NCBI RefSeq assembly: GCF_020523605.1
Contig: NZ_JAJAQI010000011.1
Span: 79,275-143,274 of the forward strand
Length of the DNA stretch: 64,000 nt
Direction: 5' to 3'
From: Roseicella aerolata
Lineage (GTDB): Bacteria; Pseudomonadota; Alphaproteobacteria; Acetobacterales; Acetobacteraceae
Each line of letters begins with the position of its first letter. The stretch's first letter is position 1. This document shows, piece after piece, positions 24,211-32,849 of the stretch. The notes under the pieces are model-generated. The model was given only the letters and a program-made list of their open reading frames with translations, had not been told where the DNA came from and did not search any database. Made by a program: the position numbers and the translations under genes.

Positions 24211-24855
24211 ATGCATCGCAGGTTGACCCTTCTCGCCGGTGCCGCCGTGCTGGCGGCCAGCCCGGCCCTGGCCCAGACTCAGCAGGAGCGCGCCCAGGCC
24301 GCCCAGGGCCAGGCCGGCGGCCCGGCCCAGACGACCACGCCCGCTCCTGCCTCCACCACCGCCCGGGCCGAGGTGGTGACGACCCAGGAATTCCTCCGCC
24401 TCGCCGCGATGAGCGACCGGTTCGAGATCGCCAGCAGCCGCCTCGCCGAGGAGAAGTCGCAGAACGCGAAGGTCAAGGAATTCGCCCGGCAGATGGTCCG
24501 CGACCATGAGCGGACGACGCAGGAGATGCAGCAGTTGATGCAGCAGATCCCGGGCGCCGGGGCGGAGGCGTCGCGGCCGCCGGGGCGGAATGCCCAGGGC
24601 GGATCGCAGCACCAGGGGCTGGACCAGCAGCACGCGGCGCTGCTGCAGCAATTGCAGCGGACCGACGGCGCCGAATTCGACCGGCTCTATATCCGCCAGC
24701 AGGTCATGGCCCACCAGCAGGCGGTGGACATGTTCCGCAACTACAGCCGGTCGGGCGACAATGACCGGCTGAAGCAATGGGCGGAGCGCACCTTGCCGGC
24801 GCTGCAGGAGCATCTGCGCCTGGCGCAGGAACTGCAGCAATCCACGCAAGGCTGA
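24211..24855 (+). CDS. Periplasmic DUF4142 protein
   Basis: A 214-residue exported protein. The signal peptide starts MHRRLTLLAG and is cleaved after ASPALA near residue 20. A low-complexity Gln/Ala/Thr linker follows, then a helical DUF4142 domain (about residues 55-205) with FLRLAAMSDRFEIASSRLA, VKEFARQMVRDHERTTQEM and DRLYIRQQVMAHQQAVDMF. DUF4142 proteins are ferritin-like helical bundles of unknown role, common in soil and plant-associated bacteria and often linked to stress. AGGAGAGG lies just before the ATG. It appears to be monocistronic. Confidence 0.85.
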   Translation: MHRRLTLLAGAAVLAASPALAQTQQERAQAAQGQAGGPAQTTTPAPASTTARAEVVTTQEFLRLAAMSDRFEIASSRLAEEKSQNAKVKEFARQMVRDHERTTQEMQQLMQQIPGAGAEASRPPGRNAQGGSQHQGLDQQHAALLQQLQRTDGAEFDRLYIRQQVMAHQQAVDMFRNYSRSGDNDRLKQWAERTLPALQEHLRLAQELQQSTQG

Positions 24856-24952
24856 CATGACCCGGCCCGGCGGATGACCCCGCCGGTCCTCCGCTTGGCG
24901 GCGGCGCAGGCCCGGGCGAGACTCGTTGCATGTCGCGCCGCCATCCCATCGC

Positions 24953-26143
24953 ATGAGCCAGCCCGCGGGATCGGTCCCGCCCGATGCCCGTCGCAACGCC
25001 CTCATCCTCGGCGTGGCGCAGACGCTGGCCTGGGCGGTCAGCTACTACCTCCCGGCCGTGGTGGCGCCGGTCGTCCTCGCCGATCTCGGCGCCGATCCGG
25101 CGCTGGTCTATGGCGCCTTCTCGGTCGCGCTGCTGATCGCCGGCCTGGCCGCCCCGAGGGTCGGGCGGGCGATCGAGCAGCGGGGCGGCCGGCCGGTGCT
25201 GGTGCTCTCCGCGCTGGTTCTCGCCGCCGGGCTTGCGATGCTCGGCCTGCTGCCCGGCCTCTGGGGCTGGGCGCTGGGCTGGATGGTGCTCGGCCTCGGC
25301 ATGGCGATGGGGCTGTACGAGGCGGCCTTCGCCACGCTCGGCATGCTCTATGGCCGCGCCGCGCGGCGGCCGATCACCCTGGTCACGCTGGTCGCGGGCT
25401 TCGCCAGCACGGTCGGCTGGCCGATGAGCGCGGCGCTGGTGCCGCTGCTCGGCTGGCGCGGCACCTGCCTCGCCTATGCGGCGCTGCTGCTGCTGGTCGT
25501 CCTGCCGCTCTACCTGCTGCTGCCGCGGGCGGCGGCGGCGGCGGAGGCCGGGCCGGGCGGCGCCACGGCGGCGGCCGATCCGCCCCTGCCCGGCGCCTGG
25601 GTGCGGCGCAGCTTCCTGCTGGTCGCCGTCTTCTTCACCCTGCGCGCCGTCATCAGCGGCACGCTCGCGGTGCATCTGATCGCGGTGCTGGGTGGGCTCG
25701 GGCTCTCGGTCGCGGCCGCGGTCGCGGCGGCCTCGCTGCTGGGGCCCTCCCAGGTCGGCGGGCGGCTGCTGGAATTCACGCTCGGGCGGGCGGCGCATCC
25801 GCTGACCGCGGCGCGGCTGGGCGGGGCGCTGCTGCCGGCCGGCGCGCTGCTGCTGGTGCTGGCCGGGCCGGTGGCGGCCGTGCCCTTCGTCATCCTCTAC
25901 GGCGCGAGCAACGGGATCCTCACCATCAGCCGCGGCGCCCTGCCGCTCGCGCTGTTCGGGCCGCGCGGCTATCCCGTGCTGATGGGCAGGCTCGCCCTGC
26001 CGATCCTGCTGGCCCAGGCGGCGGCGCCGACGGTGACGGCGCCGCTGGTGGCCGGGCTGCCGGCGATCGCGGTGCTCGGCCTGGCGGGCCTGCTGGCCCT
26101 GCTGGCGCTGGCCTGCCTGCTGCCGCTGCGGCGCGCGCCCTGA
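24953..26143 (+). CDS. Major facilitator superfamily transporter
   Basis: A 396-residue inner-membrane protein with about twelve hydrophobic helices and a central cytoplasmic loop near residues 190-215. The first half carries RVGRAIEQRGGRPVLV, which matches the loop 2-3 motif of the superfamily. Substrate cannot be assigned. The ATG at 24953 is preferred over a TTG 27 bp upstream because it begins just before a short polar N-terminus. It converges with a tiny membrane-protein gene, leaving 15 bp between stops. Confidence 0.82.
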   Translation: MSQPAGSVPPDARRNALILGVAQTLAWAVSYYLPAVVAPVVLADLGADPALVYGAFSVALLIAGLAAPRVGRAIEQRGGRPVLVLSALVLAAGLAMLGLLPGLWGWALGWMVLGLGMAMGLYEAAFATLGMLYGRAARRPITLVTLVAGFASTVGWPMSAALVPLLGWRGTCLAYAALLLLVVLPLYLLLPRAAAAAEAGPGGATAAADPPLPGAWVRRSFLLVAVFFTLRAVISGTLAVHLIAVLGGLGLSVAAAVAAASLLGPSQVGGRLLEFTLGRAAHPLTAARLGGALLPAGALLLVLAGPVAAVPFVILYGASNGILTISRGALPLALFGPRGYPVLMGRLALPILLAQAAAPTVTAPLVAGLPAIAVLGLAGLLALLALACLLPLRRAP

Positions 26144-26158
26144 CAGCGCCCCCCTGAA

Positions 26159-26377
26159 TCAGCGCCCCCTGGCACCGGCGCGGTCGATGCCCCGGCGCTG
26201 CCGCGCCAGCGCCACCCACGCCCCGGCGCTGCCGACCAGCAGGATGGAGGCACCGGCCCAGGCCAGGGTGAACAGGGCGGCACGCCGCAAGAACTCGGCG
26301 GGCAGCAGGTCGAGCCAGAGAATTGTCGAGAGCAGGACGAAGCCCAGGACCCAGTGCTGAACGGCCTGCGATCGCAT
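26159..26377 (-). CDS. Small two-helix membrane protein
   Basis: A 72-residue protein not obvious at first sight because a longer in-frame reading hides its start. The ATG at 26377 has GGAGGG about 10 nt upstream and a promoter candidate further up. Two hydrophobic segments, VLGFVLLSTILWLDLL and AALFTLAWAGASILLVGSAG, are joined by a short polar turn, and the tail is basic. I do not recognise the family. It lies downstream of an AraC gene on the same strand, but a separate promoter candidate sits between them. Confidence 0.6.
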   Translation of the reverse strand: MRSQAVQHWVLGFVLLSTILWLDLLPAEFLRRAALFTLAWAGASILLVGSAGAWVALARQRRGIDRAGARGR

Positions 26378-26434
26378 GATTCCCGTCCCTCCCGTCCGGC
26401 GTGAAAGCCGTTCCGGCGCAACATCCTGATACAA

Positions 26435-26463
26435 ATCGTATACCACACATCCCCGTGATGCAA
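26435..26463 (-). promoter_or_regulatory. Promoter candidate for the small membrane protein
   Basis: On the minus strand TTGCAT (26463-26458) and TACGAT (26440-26435) are 17 bp apart, about 58 bp before the start codon. The local sequence is AT-rich against a GC-rich background. It also holds a short inverted repeat, GTAT-5 nt-ATAC, which could be an operator. Confidence 0.45.
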
Positions 26464-26472
26464 GCCCCGGCG

Positions 26473-27273
26473 TCAGCGGGGCTGCGAGTCCTGCCCGGCG
26501 CCGGGCGTGATGCCGAAGGCGGCGCGGAAGGCGGCGCCGAAGGCCGGGGCGCTGGCATAGCCGACGGCCGCCGCCGCCCGGGCCGGCGGCACGCCCTGCG
26601 CCAGCAGCGCCGCGGCCTCGGACAGCCGCAGCATCTGCCGCCAGCGGCCGAAGCTCATCCCCGTCTCGCGCCGGAACAGCCGCGTCAGGGTCCGGGCGCT
26701 CGCGCCGCATTCCGCCGCCAGGGACTCCATATCGGCATCCCGCGCCGGATCCGCCCGCAGCGCGGCGGCCAGCCGCCGGAGCCGCGGGTCGCGCAGCGCC
26801 GGCACGCCGAGCGGCAGGGCAGGCGCCCGGGCGATCTCATCCAGGATCAGCGCCGCCAGGTGCCCGCCGCGCCCGGCCTCGTCCCATTCCAGCGGCTCCG
26901 AACAGGCGGCGAGGATCAGCTCCCGCAACAGCGGCGAGACCGGGAGGACGGTGACGCCGCCCGGCCCGGCCCGCGCTGCATCGGCACGCAGGAAGAGCGC
27001 GCGCATGGCGACCGCCCCCTGCATCGCCGTCACATGCGGGACCGCGGCCGGCACCCAGAGCGCCCGGCCGGGCGGCACCACATAGGCCGCGGCGTCCGTC
27101 TCGATCCGCATGATCCCGCGCGTGGCATAGAGAAGTTGCGCCCGGGCATGGGCATGGCGCGGCACGGCCTCGCCATCCGCATAGTCGCGGGTGAAGCCGG
27201 CCAGCGGCCGGTCCACCGCATCCTGCGGCAAGGGGCGGGTGGGCGCGGGCGGGAAATGGCCGGATGGCGACAT
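26473..27273 (-). CDS. AraC-family transcriptional regulator
   Basis: A 266-residue regulator with an N-terminal cupin sensor domain (HAHARAQLLYATRGIMRIET, then YVVPPGRALWVPA) and a C-terminal double helix-turn-helix (about 165-260), including LAAECGASARTLTRLFRRETGMSFGRWRQMLRL. This domain pattern is that of cytoplasmic AraC activators with a small-molecule or metal-bound cupin. It is divergent from an MFS transporter gene 151 bp away, so control of that transporter is likely. The start at 27273 lacks a strong ribosome site. Confidence 0.88.
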   Translation of the reverse strand: MSPSGHFPPAPTRPLPQDAVDRPLAGFTRDYADGEAVPRHAHARAQLLYATRGIMRIETDAAAYVVPPGRALWVPAAVPHVTAMQGAVAMRALFLRADAARAGPGGVTVLPVSPLLRELILAACSEPLEWDEAGRGGHLAALILDEIARAPALPLGVPALRDPRLRRLAAALRADPARDADMESLAAECGASARTLTRLFRRETGMSFGRWRQMLRLSEAAALLAQGVPPARAAAAVGYASAPAFGAAFRAAFGITPGAGQDSQPR

Positions 27274-27424
27274 GGCTTGTCCGGACGTCGTTTGCCGGCC
27301 AGGCTAGCCTGACCAGGCTTGGCCTGGGAACAGGCCGGCTGCCCGCCCGCCGGCCCGGTCTCCGCCGGGGCGGCGCGGGGGACGAATTCCCCGAACGACC
27401 AGGGAAAGCCAGGAACAGGCCAGG

Positions 27425-28654
27425 ATGCAGGACCCAGCGACCCGGCAGATCGTCTTCATCAACGCCGCCCATACCCTGACCCATTACGGGCTGCTGATCC
27501 TGGCCACCGCCGTGCTCGGCATGGTCCAGCAGGCGCCGGAGGCCTTCGGGCGCGAATTCGGGCCGATCCTCGCACTCGGCACCGGCATGTTCGTGCTCTA
27601 TGGCCTGGGTGCCCTGCCGATGGGCTGGCTGGCGGAGCGCTTCGGGCGGAAGGGGCTGATGGCCGCCTTCTTCCTCGGCGGCGGCGGCGCCATGGTGCTG
27701 GCCGGGTTCGCCACCACGCCGCTGCTGCTCGGCCTCGCCCTCGCCCTGCTCGGCGCCTTCTCGGCCATCTACCACCCGATCGGGACGGCGATGCTGGTGG
27801 AGGCGGCGGGCCAGCGCGTCGGCCGCGCGGTCGGCATCAACGGCGTCTTCGGCAATCTCGGCGTCGCCCTCGCGCCGGTCGTCACCGCGCTGCTGGCGGC
27901 GCGGCTGGGCTGGCACTTCGCCTTCCTGGTGCCGGGCGCGATCTCGATCGGGCTCGGCCTGCTCTACCTGCGGGAGCCCGCCTTCGACACGGCGAAGGCC
28001 GCCGGGCCGCAGAAGCCCTTCCCGGTCATCCCGCGGGCCATCGTCCGCCGCGCCGTCGCCGTGCTGCTGACCATCGCTGCCGTCTCCGGACTGGTCTTCA
28101 ACGCCTTCACCCTGCTGCTGCCGAAGCTGATGGAGGAAAGGCTCGCCTCCTCCCCGGACCTGCTGCCGGTCGTCGGCCTGCTCGCCTTCCTCGCCACGCT
28201 CTGCGGCGGGCTGACCCAGTTCACGGTGGGGCACCTGATCGACCGGCACACGCTGAAGAGCATCTTCCTGCCCCTCGCCCTGGTGCTGGCGCCCTGCATG
28301 CTGCTGCTCTCGGTGGCCGAAGGCTGGGTGGTGCTGCCGCTCGCCGCGCTGATCGCCGCCTCGGTCTTCGGCCAGGTGACGGTGAACGAGACGATGACCG
28401 CGCGCTACGTGGCGCCGGCGCTGCGGACCAAGCTCTACTCGGTGCGCTTCACCATCGGCTTCCTCGGCGCCGCCATCGCCTCCCCGCTGGTCGGCTTCCT
28501 GCACGAGGCGACGGGCAGCCTCGCCGCGCCCATGCTGGTGCTGGCCGGCTTCGCCGCCGTCACCTTCGCCTGCGCGCTGTTCTTCCCCAACCGGCCGGAG
28601 GAGCTGAGGCCCGAGCTCTGGGCGCGGCAGGTGGCGGCGGCGCCGGCGGAGTAG
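27425..28654 (+). CDS. MFS transporter, fosmidomycin-resistance (Fsr)-like
   Basis: A 409-residue protein with about twelve membrane helices. The motif GWLAERFGRKGLMAAFFLGGGG between helices 2 and 3 is the superfamily signature. The opening INAAHTLTHYGLLIL and the motif FSAIYHPIGTAMLVEAA resemble Fsr-type drug exporters and related carriers. The ATG follows a CAGGAACAGGCCAGG leader with several possible ribosome sites. It is divergent from the AraC gene, which probably regulates it. Whether it exports a drug or a metabolite is open. Confidence 0.82.
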   Translation: MQDPATRQIVFINAAHTLTHYGLLILATAVLGMVQQAPEAFGREFGPILALGTGMFVLYGLGALPMGWLAERFGRKGLMAAFFLGGGGAMVLAGFATTPLLLGLALALLGAFSAIYHPIGTAMLVEAAGQRVGRAVGINGVFGNLGVALAPVVTALLAARLGWHFAFLVPGAISIGLGLLYLREPAFDTAKAAGPQKPFPVIPRAIVRRAVAVLLTIAAVSGLVFNAFTLLLPKLMEERLASSPDLLPVVGLLAFLATLCGGLTQFTVGHLIDRHTLKSIFLPLALVLAPCMLLLSVAEGWVVLPLAALIAASVFGQVTVNETMTARYVAPALRTKLYSVRFTIGFLGAAIASPLVGFLHEATGSLAAPMLVLAGFAAVTFACALFFPNRPEELRPELWARQVAAAPAE

Positions 28655-28789
28655 CACCGCCGGCTGCGGCGCGGACCCGTCTGGGCGATCCAATTACGCC
28701 GCCTGAGTGGGTCCACTCGGCCGTCCTTTGCTCCAGGGGCACGAGGTTGGTGGCATGGCGGCCGAAGAAGGCGCCCGTTCCAAGGGCTA

Positions 28790-28890
28790 GAGCAGATCGC
28801 GGAGGGGCGTGAACGCCCCGCAGCGTGAATCTGCTCTACGGACAATGGCCTGCAGCGGATTGGCGTTCAATTCTGAACGCCAATTCGCTG
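28790..28890 (+). repeat. Two-palindrome intergenic repeat (B-A), copy 4, best preserved
   Basis: Module B (28790-28836) has outer arms GAGCAGAT and ATCTGCTC and an inner hairpin GGGCG-TGAA-CGCCC. A 16-bp spacer follows. Module A (28853-28890) pairs CAGCGGATTGGCGTTCA with TGAACGCCAATTCGCTG with a single mismatch over 17 bp. It lies between the convergent MFS and Bug genes. The rest of 28655-28939 has no gene. Confidence 0.85.
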
Positions 28891-28939
28891 TAGACCCCGC
28901 AACTCACCGGCTCGGCGGCGCAACGCGGCGCGGGGGCCG

Positions 28940-29920
28940 CTATTCCGGCTGCACGCCCGCCGCACGCAGGATCGCCGTGTAGCGATCGACACCCTCCCGC
29001 ACCAGGGCCATCACCTGTTCGGGGGTCTCGAAGCCCGCTCGCGGCGACACCCCGGCCATCTCGACGAGCTTCGGGGCACTCTGCCCGATCGCTTCCCGGA
29101 AGGCGGCGCCCAGCGCGGCCAGCACGGGCGCCGGCGTGCCCGCGGGGGCGAGGATGGGGAAGAACTCCTCATGGATCAGCGCGGGCAGGCCGGCCTCGGG
29201 CGCGCTTGGCACATCCGGCAGCGCCGGGCTGCGCTGCTCCGCGAGCACCGCCAGCGCCCGCAGTCCCCCGCCGCGAACCTGCCCGATGGAGGAGGCCATG
29301 GTCGGCGTGCCGACCTGCGCCTCGCCCGCGACCAGCGCGGCGACGCTCGGGCCGCCACCACGGTAATGCACCGGCTCGATCTCCACCCGCGTGGTGGAGC
29401 GGAACAGCTCCGCGGCCACATGCACGCCGCTGCCGATGCCGGCCGTGGCCAGGTTGTAGCGGCCCGGATTGGCCTTCAGCAGCGCCACCAGCTCCTGCGC
29501 CGTCTGCGCCGGCAGCCGCGCACTGGCGACGAGCACATGCGGCGAGAAGCCGGCCACCGCCACGCCGACGAAGTCCTCGACGGTGCGGTAGGGCACGCGC
29601 GCGACGATCGCCGGCACCGTCGAATGGGAGCTGTTGATCAGCACCGTGGTGCCATCCGGCGCCGCGCGCGCGACATGCTCGGCGCCGATCACGCTGCCGG
29701 CGCCGGCGCGGTTCTCGACGACGATCGGCTGGCCGAGCACCTGGCCGGCCGCTTCCGCGACGATCCGCCCGACGATGTCGTTCGAGCCGCCGGGGGCGAA
29801 GGGGACGATCAACCGGATGGGCCGATCGGGCCGCCAGGTCTGGGTGGCCTGCGCACGGACGACCGAGGGCGCGAGGCCGGCGGCAAGGGCAAGGCCGAGG
29901 GCCTGGCGGCGGGTTGGCAT
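28940..29920 (-). CDS. Bug/TctC-family binding protein
   Basis: A 326-residue exported binding protein. The signal begins MPTRRQALG (RR pair, possibly Tat) and is cleaved after about VVRA|Q. Motifs include PFAPGGSNDIVGR, VVENRAGAGSVIG, LATAGIGSGVHVAAELF, PVHYRGGGPSVAAL and DVPSAPEAGLPAL. It ends with RAAGVQPE, as does the protein encoded at 56069-57055, and both share HYRGGGP, so these two form a subgroup. The start at 29920 is chosen for its signal peptide and a GGGAGA box. A palindromic operator candidate lies about 60 bp upstream. No permease gene adjoins it. Confidence 0.9.
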   Translation of the reverse strand: MPTRRQALGLALAAGLAPSVVRAQATQTWRPDRPIRLIVPFAPGGSNDIVGRIVAEAAGQVLGQPIVVENRAGAGSVIGAEHVARAAPDGTTVLINSSHSTVPAIVARVPYRTVEDFVGVAVAGFSPHVLVASARLPAQTAQELVALLKANPGRYNLATAGIGSGVHVAAELFRSTTRVEIEPVHYRGGGPSVAALVAGEAQVGTPTMASSIGQVRGGGLRALAVLAEQRSPALPDVPSAPEAGLPALIHEEFFPILAPAGTPAPVLAALGAAFREAIGQSAPKLVEMAGVSPRAGFETPEQVMALVREGVDRYTAILRAAGVQPE

Positions 29921-29979
29921 CGAGGACGTCTCCCTGGTTTCGACTGCGCGGCGCCCCCGGAGGGGCGGCGCAGGCCATA

Positions 29980-29998
29980 GGTTTGGTCGAACCATACC
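29980..29998. promoter_or_regulatory. Near-palindromic operator candidate
   Basis: GGTTTGGT and ACCATACC face each other around CGA; seven of eight positions pair. It is 60-78 bp upstream of the Bug-gene start, a normal place for a regulator site. The regulator is unknown. Confidence 0.35.
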
Positions 29999-30548
29999 GG
30001 GATCGGGCAGGGAGGCCATACGCCGGCACGGATCATCCCCCGGGCGGTACCATCGAATATCCTTGCGGGCGGTGAACAGCAGATCGCCATCACCCCGGAT
30101 TCCTTTGTGTGGAGGGCGCTCCGCCCCCCGCAGGCTCCGCAGCCGGTCCCCGATCGGTCAGCGGCGGCGCCGGACGGCCCGGACCTTGGTACCCGCCACG
30201 GTGCCGTGTCGCACGAGGCCCCTGCGAGTCCTGCATGAGGCGGCTGCGAGGCCTGCCACAGGCCGCCCCGATCCGGTCCCGCCCGGCATTCCCGGGCAGG
30301 TTTGAGGGCTCCGGCCGGGGGCGTGGCGGGCATGGTCCCGGTCCCCTGCGGGGCTGGGGCGCTATCACGCCGACCGCGCCGCCATGCGGCCCCGGGCCGT
30401 TTGTCCGAGCCGCAGAGCCGTGCCTTGGCCCTGCCACCTGCGCGCCCTGCGCCGGGATCGGCGCCGCCATGGGTCCTCCGCGCCCCATGCCAGCCCCGAT
30501 CGCTCACCGGCCATTGACCCCGGCGCCCGGGGGCGGTTTGCATGGCCC
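29999..30548. other. Intergenic region, about 550 bp
   Basis: This lies between divergent Bug and aroE genes. Reading frames here are low-complexity and have no start signals. A slightly AT-rich patch around 30045-30110 could hold promoter elements, but I cannot define them. Confidence 0.4.
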
Positions 30549-31463
30549 ATGACCCCGCCCGCGCCCGATGGGACCCTGCTCTCCGGCCATGCCCGCATCG
30601 CCGGCATCCTCGGCTGGCCCGCCAGCCATTCCCGCTCCCCCCGCCTGCACGGGCTGTGGCTGCGCCGGCATGGCGTGGACGGCGCCTATATCCCCCTGCC
30701 GGTGCGGCCGGAGCGATTCGCCCAGGCGGTCCGGTCGCTGGCCGATCTCGGCTTCCGCGGCGCCAATGTCACGATCCCGCACAAGGAGGCCGCCTTCGCC
30801 GTCTGCGACCGGGTGGACGCGACCGCGCACCGCGCCGGCGCGGTGAACACCCTGGTCTTCCGGGACGGGGTGATCGAGGGCTCCAACACCGATGGCTGGG
30901 GCTTCCTGCAGAACTGCGCCGAGGCAGCGCCGGGCTGGACGCCGGATGCGGGGCCGGTGGTCATCCTCGGCGCCGGTGGCTCGGCCCGGGCCATCGCCGC
31001 GGCGCTGCTGGATGCCAGCTGCCCGCGCGTCGTGCTGGTCAACCGCAGCCCGGCGCGGGCGGAGGCGCTGGCCCGGGCGCTCGGCGGGCCGATCGAGGTC
31101 GCGGAGAGCCCGCCGCTCGCCGGCGCGGCGATGCTGGTGAACACCACCTCGCTCGGCATGCAGGGCCAGCCGCCGCTGGAGATCGACCTGGCGCCGCTGC
31201 CCGCGGCGGCGGTGGTCGCCGACATCGTCTATGTCCCGCGGGAGACGCCGCTGCTGGCGGCGGCGCGGGCGCGCGGCCTGGCCGCGGTGGAGGGCCTCGG
31301 GATGCTGCTGCACCAGGCGCGCCCTGGCTTCGAGGCCTGGTTCGGCGTGACGCCGCGGGTGGATGACGAGCTGCGCGCGGTGGTGGGCGGGGACATCCCG
31401 CTGCACGCTCCGGATCGCGGAGCGGGCGAGGAGCAAAGCCCGCCCCCGCAGCGCCGGGCATGA
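30549..31463 (+). CDS. aroE: Shikimate dehydrogenase
   Basis: A 304-residue enzyme that reduces 3-dehydroshikimate with NADPH in aromatic amino-acid synthesis. The substrate serines lie in ASHSRSP (S28, S30), the catalytic lysine is K79 in NVTIPHKEAAF, and D115 lies in GSNTDGWG. The NADP motif is ILGAGGSARAIAAALL with NRSPARAEAL. The last 20 or so residues (from about DIPLHAPD) extend beyond the usual end and look unstructured. The start is the ATG at 30549; no strong ribosome site is visible. It overlaps coaE by ATGA and heads the conserved aroE-coaE-dnaQ block. Confidence 0.93.
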   Translation: MTPPAPDGTLLSGHARIAGILGWPASHSRSPRLHGLWLRRHGVDGAYIPLPVRPERFAQAVRSLADLGFRGANVTIPHKEAAFAVCDRVDATAHRAGAVNTLVFRDGVIEGSNTDGWGFLQNCAEAAPGWTPDAGPVVILGAGGSARAIAAALLDASCPRVVLVNRSPARAEALARALGGPIEVAESPPLAGAAMLVNTTSLGMQGQPPLEIDLAPLPAAAVVADIVYVPRETPLLAAARARGLAAVEGLGMLLHQARPGFEAWFGVTPRVDDELRAVVGGDIPLHAPDRGAGEEQSPPPQRRA

Positions 31464-32047
31464 AGGTCATCGGCCTGACGGGCGGCATCGGCATGGGCAA
31501 GTCCACCGCCGCCAACACCTTCCGGCGGCTGCGCATCCCGGTCTTCGACGCGGATGCGGCGGTGCATGAATTGCAGGGCAAGGGCGGCCGGGCCGTGGCG
31601 CCCATCGCCGCCGCCTTCCCCGGCACGGTCGAGGGTGGAAAGGTGGACCGGGAGGCGCTGCGCCGCGCCGTGCTCGGCAACGCGGCGGCGCTGAAGCGGC
31701 TGGAGCGCATCGTCCATCCGCTGGTCCGCGATGCGGAGCGGCGCTTCCTCGCCGCCGCCCGCCGCCGGGCGGAGCCGCTGGTGGTGCTCGACATTCCCCT
31801 GCTCTTCGAGACGAAGGGCCAGGGCCGCTGCGACCTGGTGGTGGTGGTGACGGCGCCCGCCGCCGTGCAGCGCTGGCGCGTGCTGCGCCGCCCCGGCATG
31901 ACGGAGGAGCGGCTGCGCTACATCCTGGCCCGGCAGACGCCGGATAGGGAGAAGCGCCGCCGCGCCGATGTGGTGGTGCCCACCGGCCTGTCGCGCCACG
32001 CGGCCCAGCGCGCGATCCGCAAACTGGTTCGGGAGAACCGCCCATGA
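31460..32047 (+). CDS. coaE: Dephospho-CoA kinase
   Basis: A 195-residue kinase for the last step of coenzyme A synthesis, phosphorylating the 3'-OH of dephospho-CoA with ATP. The P-loop is GGIGMGKST (residues 8-16), the substrate site includes FDADAAVHEL, and the LID region is RPGMTEERLRYILARQ. The length is normal. It is coupled at both ends by 4-bp ATGA overlaps, to aroE upstream and dnaQ downstream, an order widely kept in alphaproteobacteria. Confidence 0.94.
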   Translation: MKVIGLTGGIGMGKSTAANTFRRLRIPVFDADAAVHELQGKGGRAVAPIAAAFPGTVEGGKVDREALRRAVLGNAAALKRLERIVHPLVRDAERRFLAAARRRAEPLVVLDIPLLFETKGQGRCDLVVVVTAPAAVQRWRVLRRPGMTEERLRYILARQTPDREKRRRADVVVPTGLSRHAAQRAIRKLVRENRP

Positions 32048-32742
32048 GGCAATTGGTGCTGGATACCGAGACCACCGGCCTCGACCCTGCCACGGGCGAC
32101 CGGGTCATCGAGATCGCGGCGATCGAGATCGTCAACCTGGTCCCGACGGGGCGGCACTATCACACGCTGCTCGACCCCGAGCGCGACGTGCCGGAGGAGA
32201 GCACCAAGGTGCACGGCTTCACCGCCGAGCATCTCCGCGGCAAGCCGAAATTCGCCGAGGTGGTGGAGGAGTTCCTGGCCTTCGTCGCGGGGGACCAGAT
32301 CGTCGCGCACAACGCGCCCTTCGATTTCGGCTTCCTGGATGCCGAGTTGGTGCGCGCCGGCCGCAAGCCGCTGGACCGGGCGCGGATGGTGGACAGCCTG
32401 GCGGTCGCCAAGAAGCGCTTCCCCGGCATGCCGAACAGCCTGGACGCGCTCTGCCGCCGCCTCGGCGTCGATAATTCGATGCGCACCAGCCACAACGCGT
32501 TGCTGGACGTGAAGCTGCTGGCCCAGGTCTATCTGGAGCTGATGGGCGGCAAGCAGCCGGGCCTGACGCTGGCGCAGCAGGTGGCGGTGCCGGTGGTGTC
32601 GCTGGGTGGTCTGACGAAGGAGCGGACGCCGCGGCCCATCCTCCCGACCGAGGCCGAGCTGGAGGCGCATGCGGCCTTCCTGAAGAAGGTCAAGGATCCG
32701 CTCTGGCTGAAGCCGCCCTTCGTGGAGGCGGAGCAGGGCTGA
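32044..32742 (+). CDS. dnaQ: DNA polymerase III epsilon subunit (proofreading exonuclease)
   Basis: A 232-residue 3'-5' exonuclease. The DEDDh residues are all present: D7 and E9 in LDTETTG, D94 in HNAPFDFGF, and H150 and D155 in SHNALLD. The C-terminal tail (about 195-232) would contact the polymerase alpha subunit. It works in the replicase core to remove mispaired bases. It starts within the coaE stop by an ATGA overlap and ends the operon. Confidence 0.95.
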   Translation: MRQLVLDTETTGLDPATGDRVIEIAAIEIVNLVPTGRHYHTLLDPERDVPEESTKVHGFTAEHLRGKPKFAEVVEEFLAFVAGDQIVAHNAPFDFGFLDAELVRAGRKPLDRARMVDSLAVAKKRFPGMPNSLDALCRRLGVDNSMRTSHNALLDVKLLAQVYLELMGGKQPGLTLAQQVAVPVVSLGGLTKERTPRPILPTEAELEAHAAFLKKVKDPLWLKPPFVEAEQG

Positions 32743-32849
32743 TCGCCGGCGCCCCCCACGCCCCGCCCGGCTTGGCAGAGGCAGGCGCGGAACCCGATCG
32801 CCGGCCGCGGCTTGTTGCGGGCTGAACCCGTTCTGGGAGCAGCCCGCGG

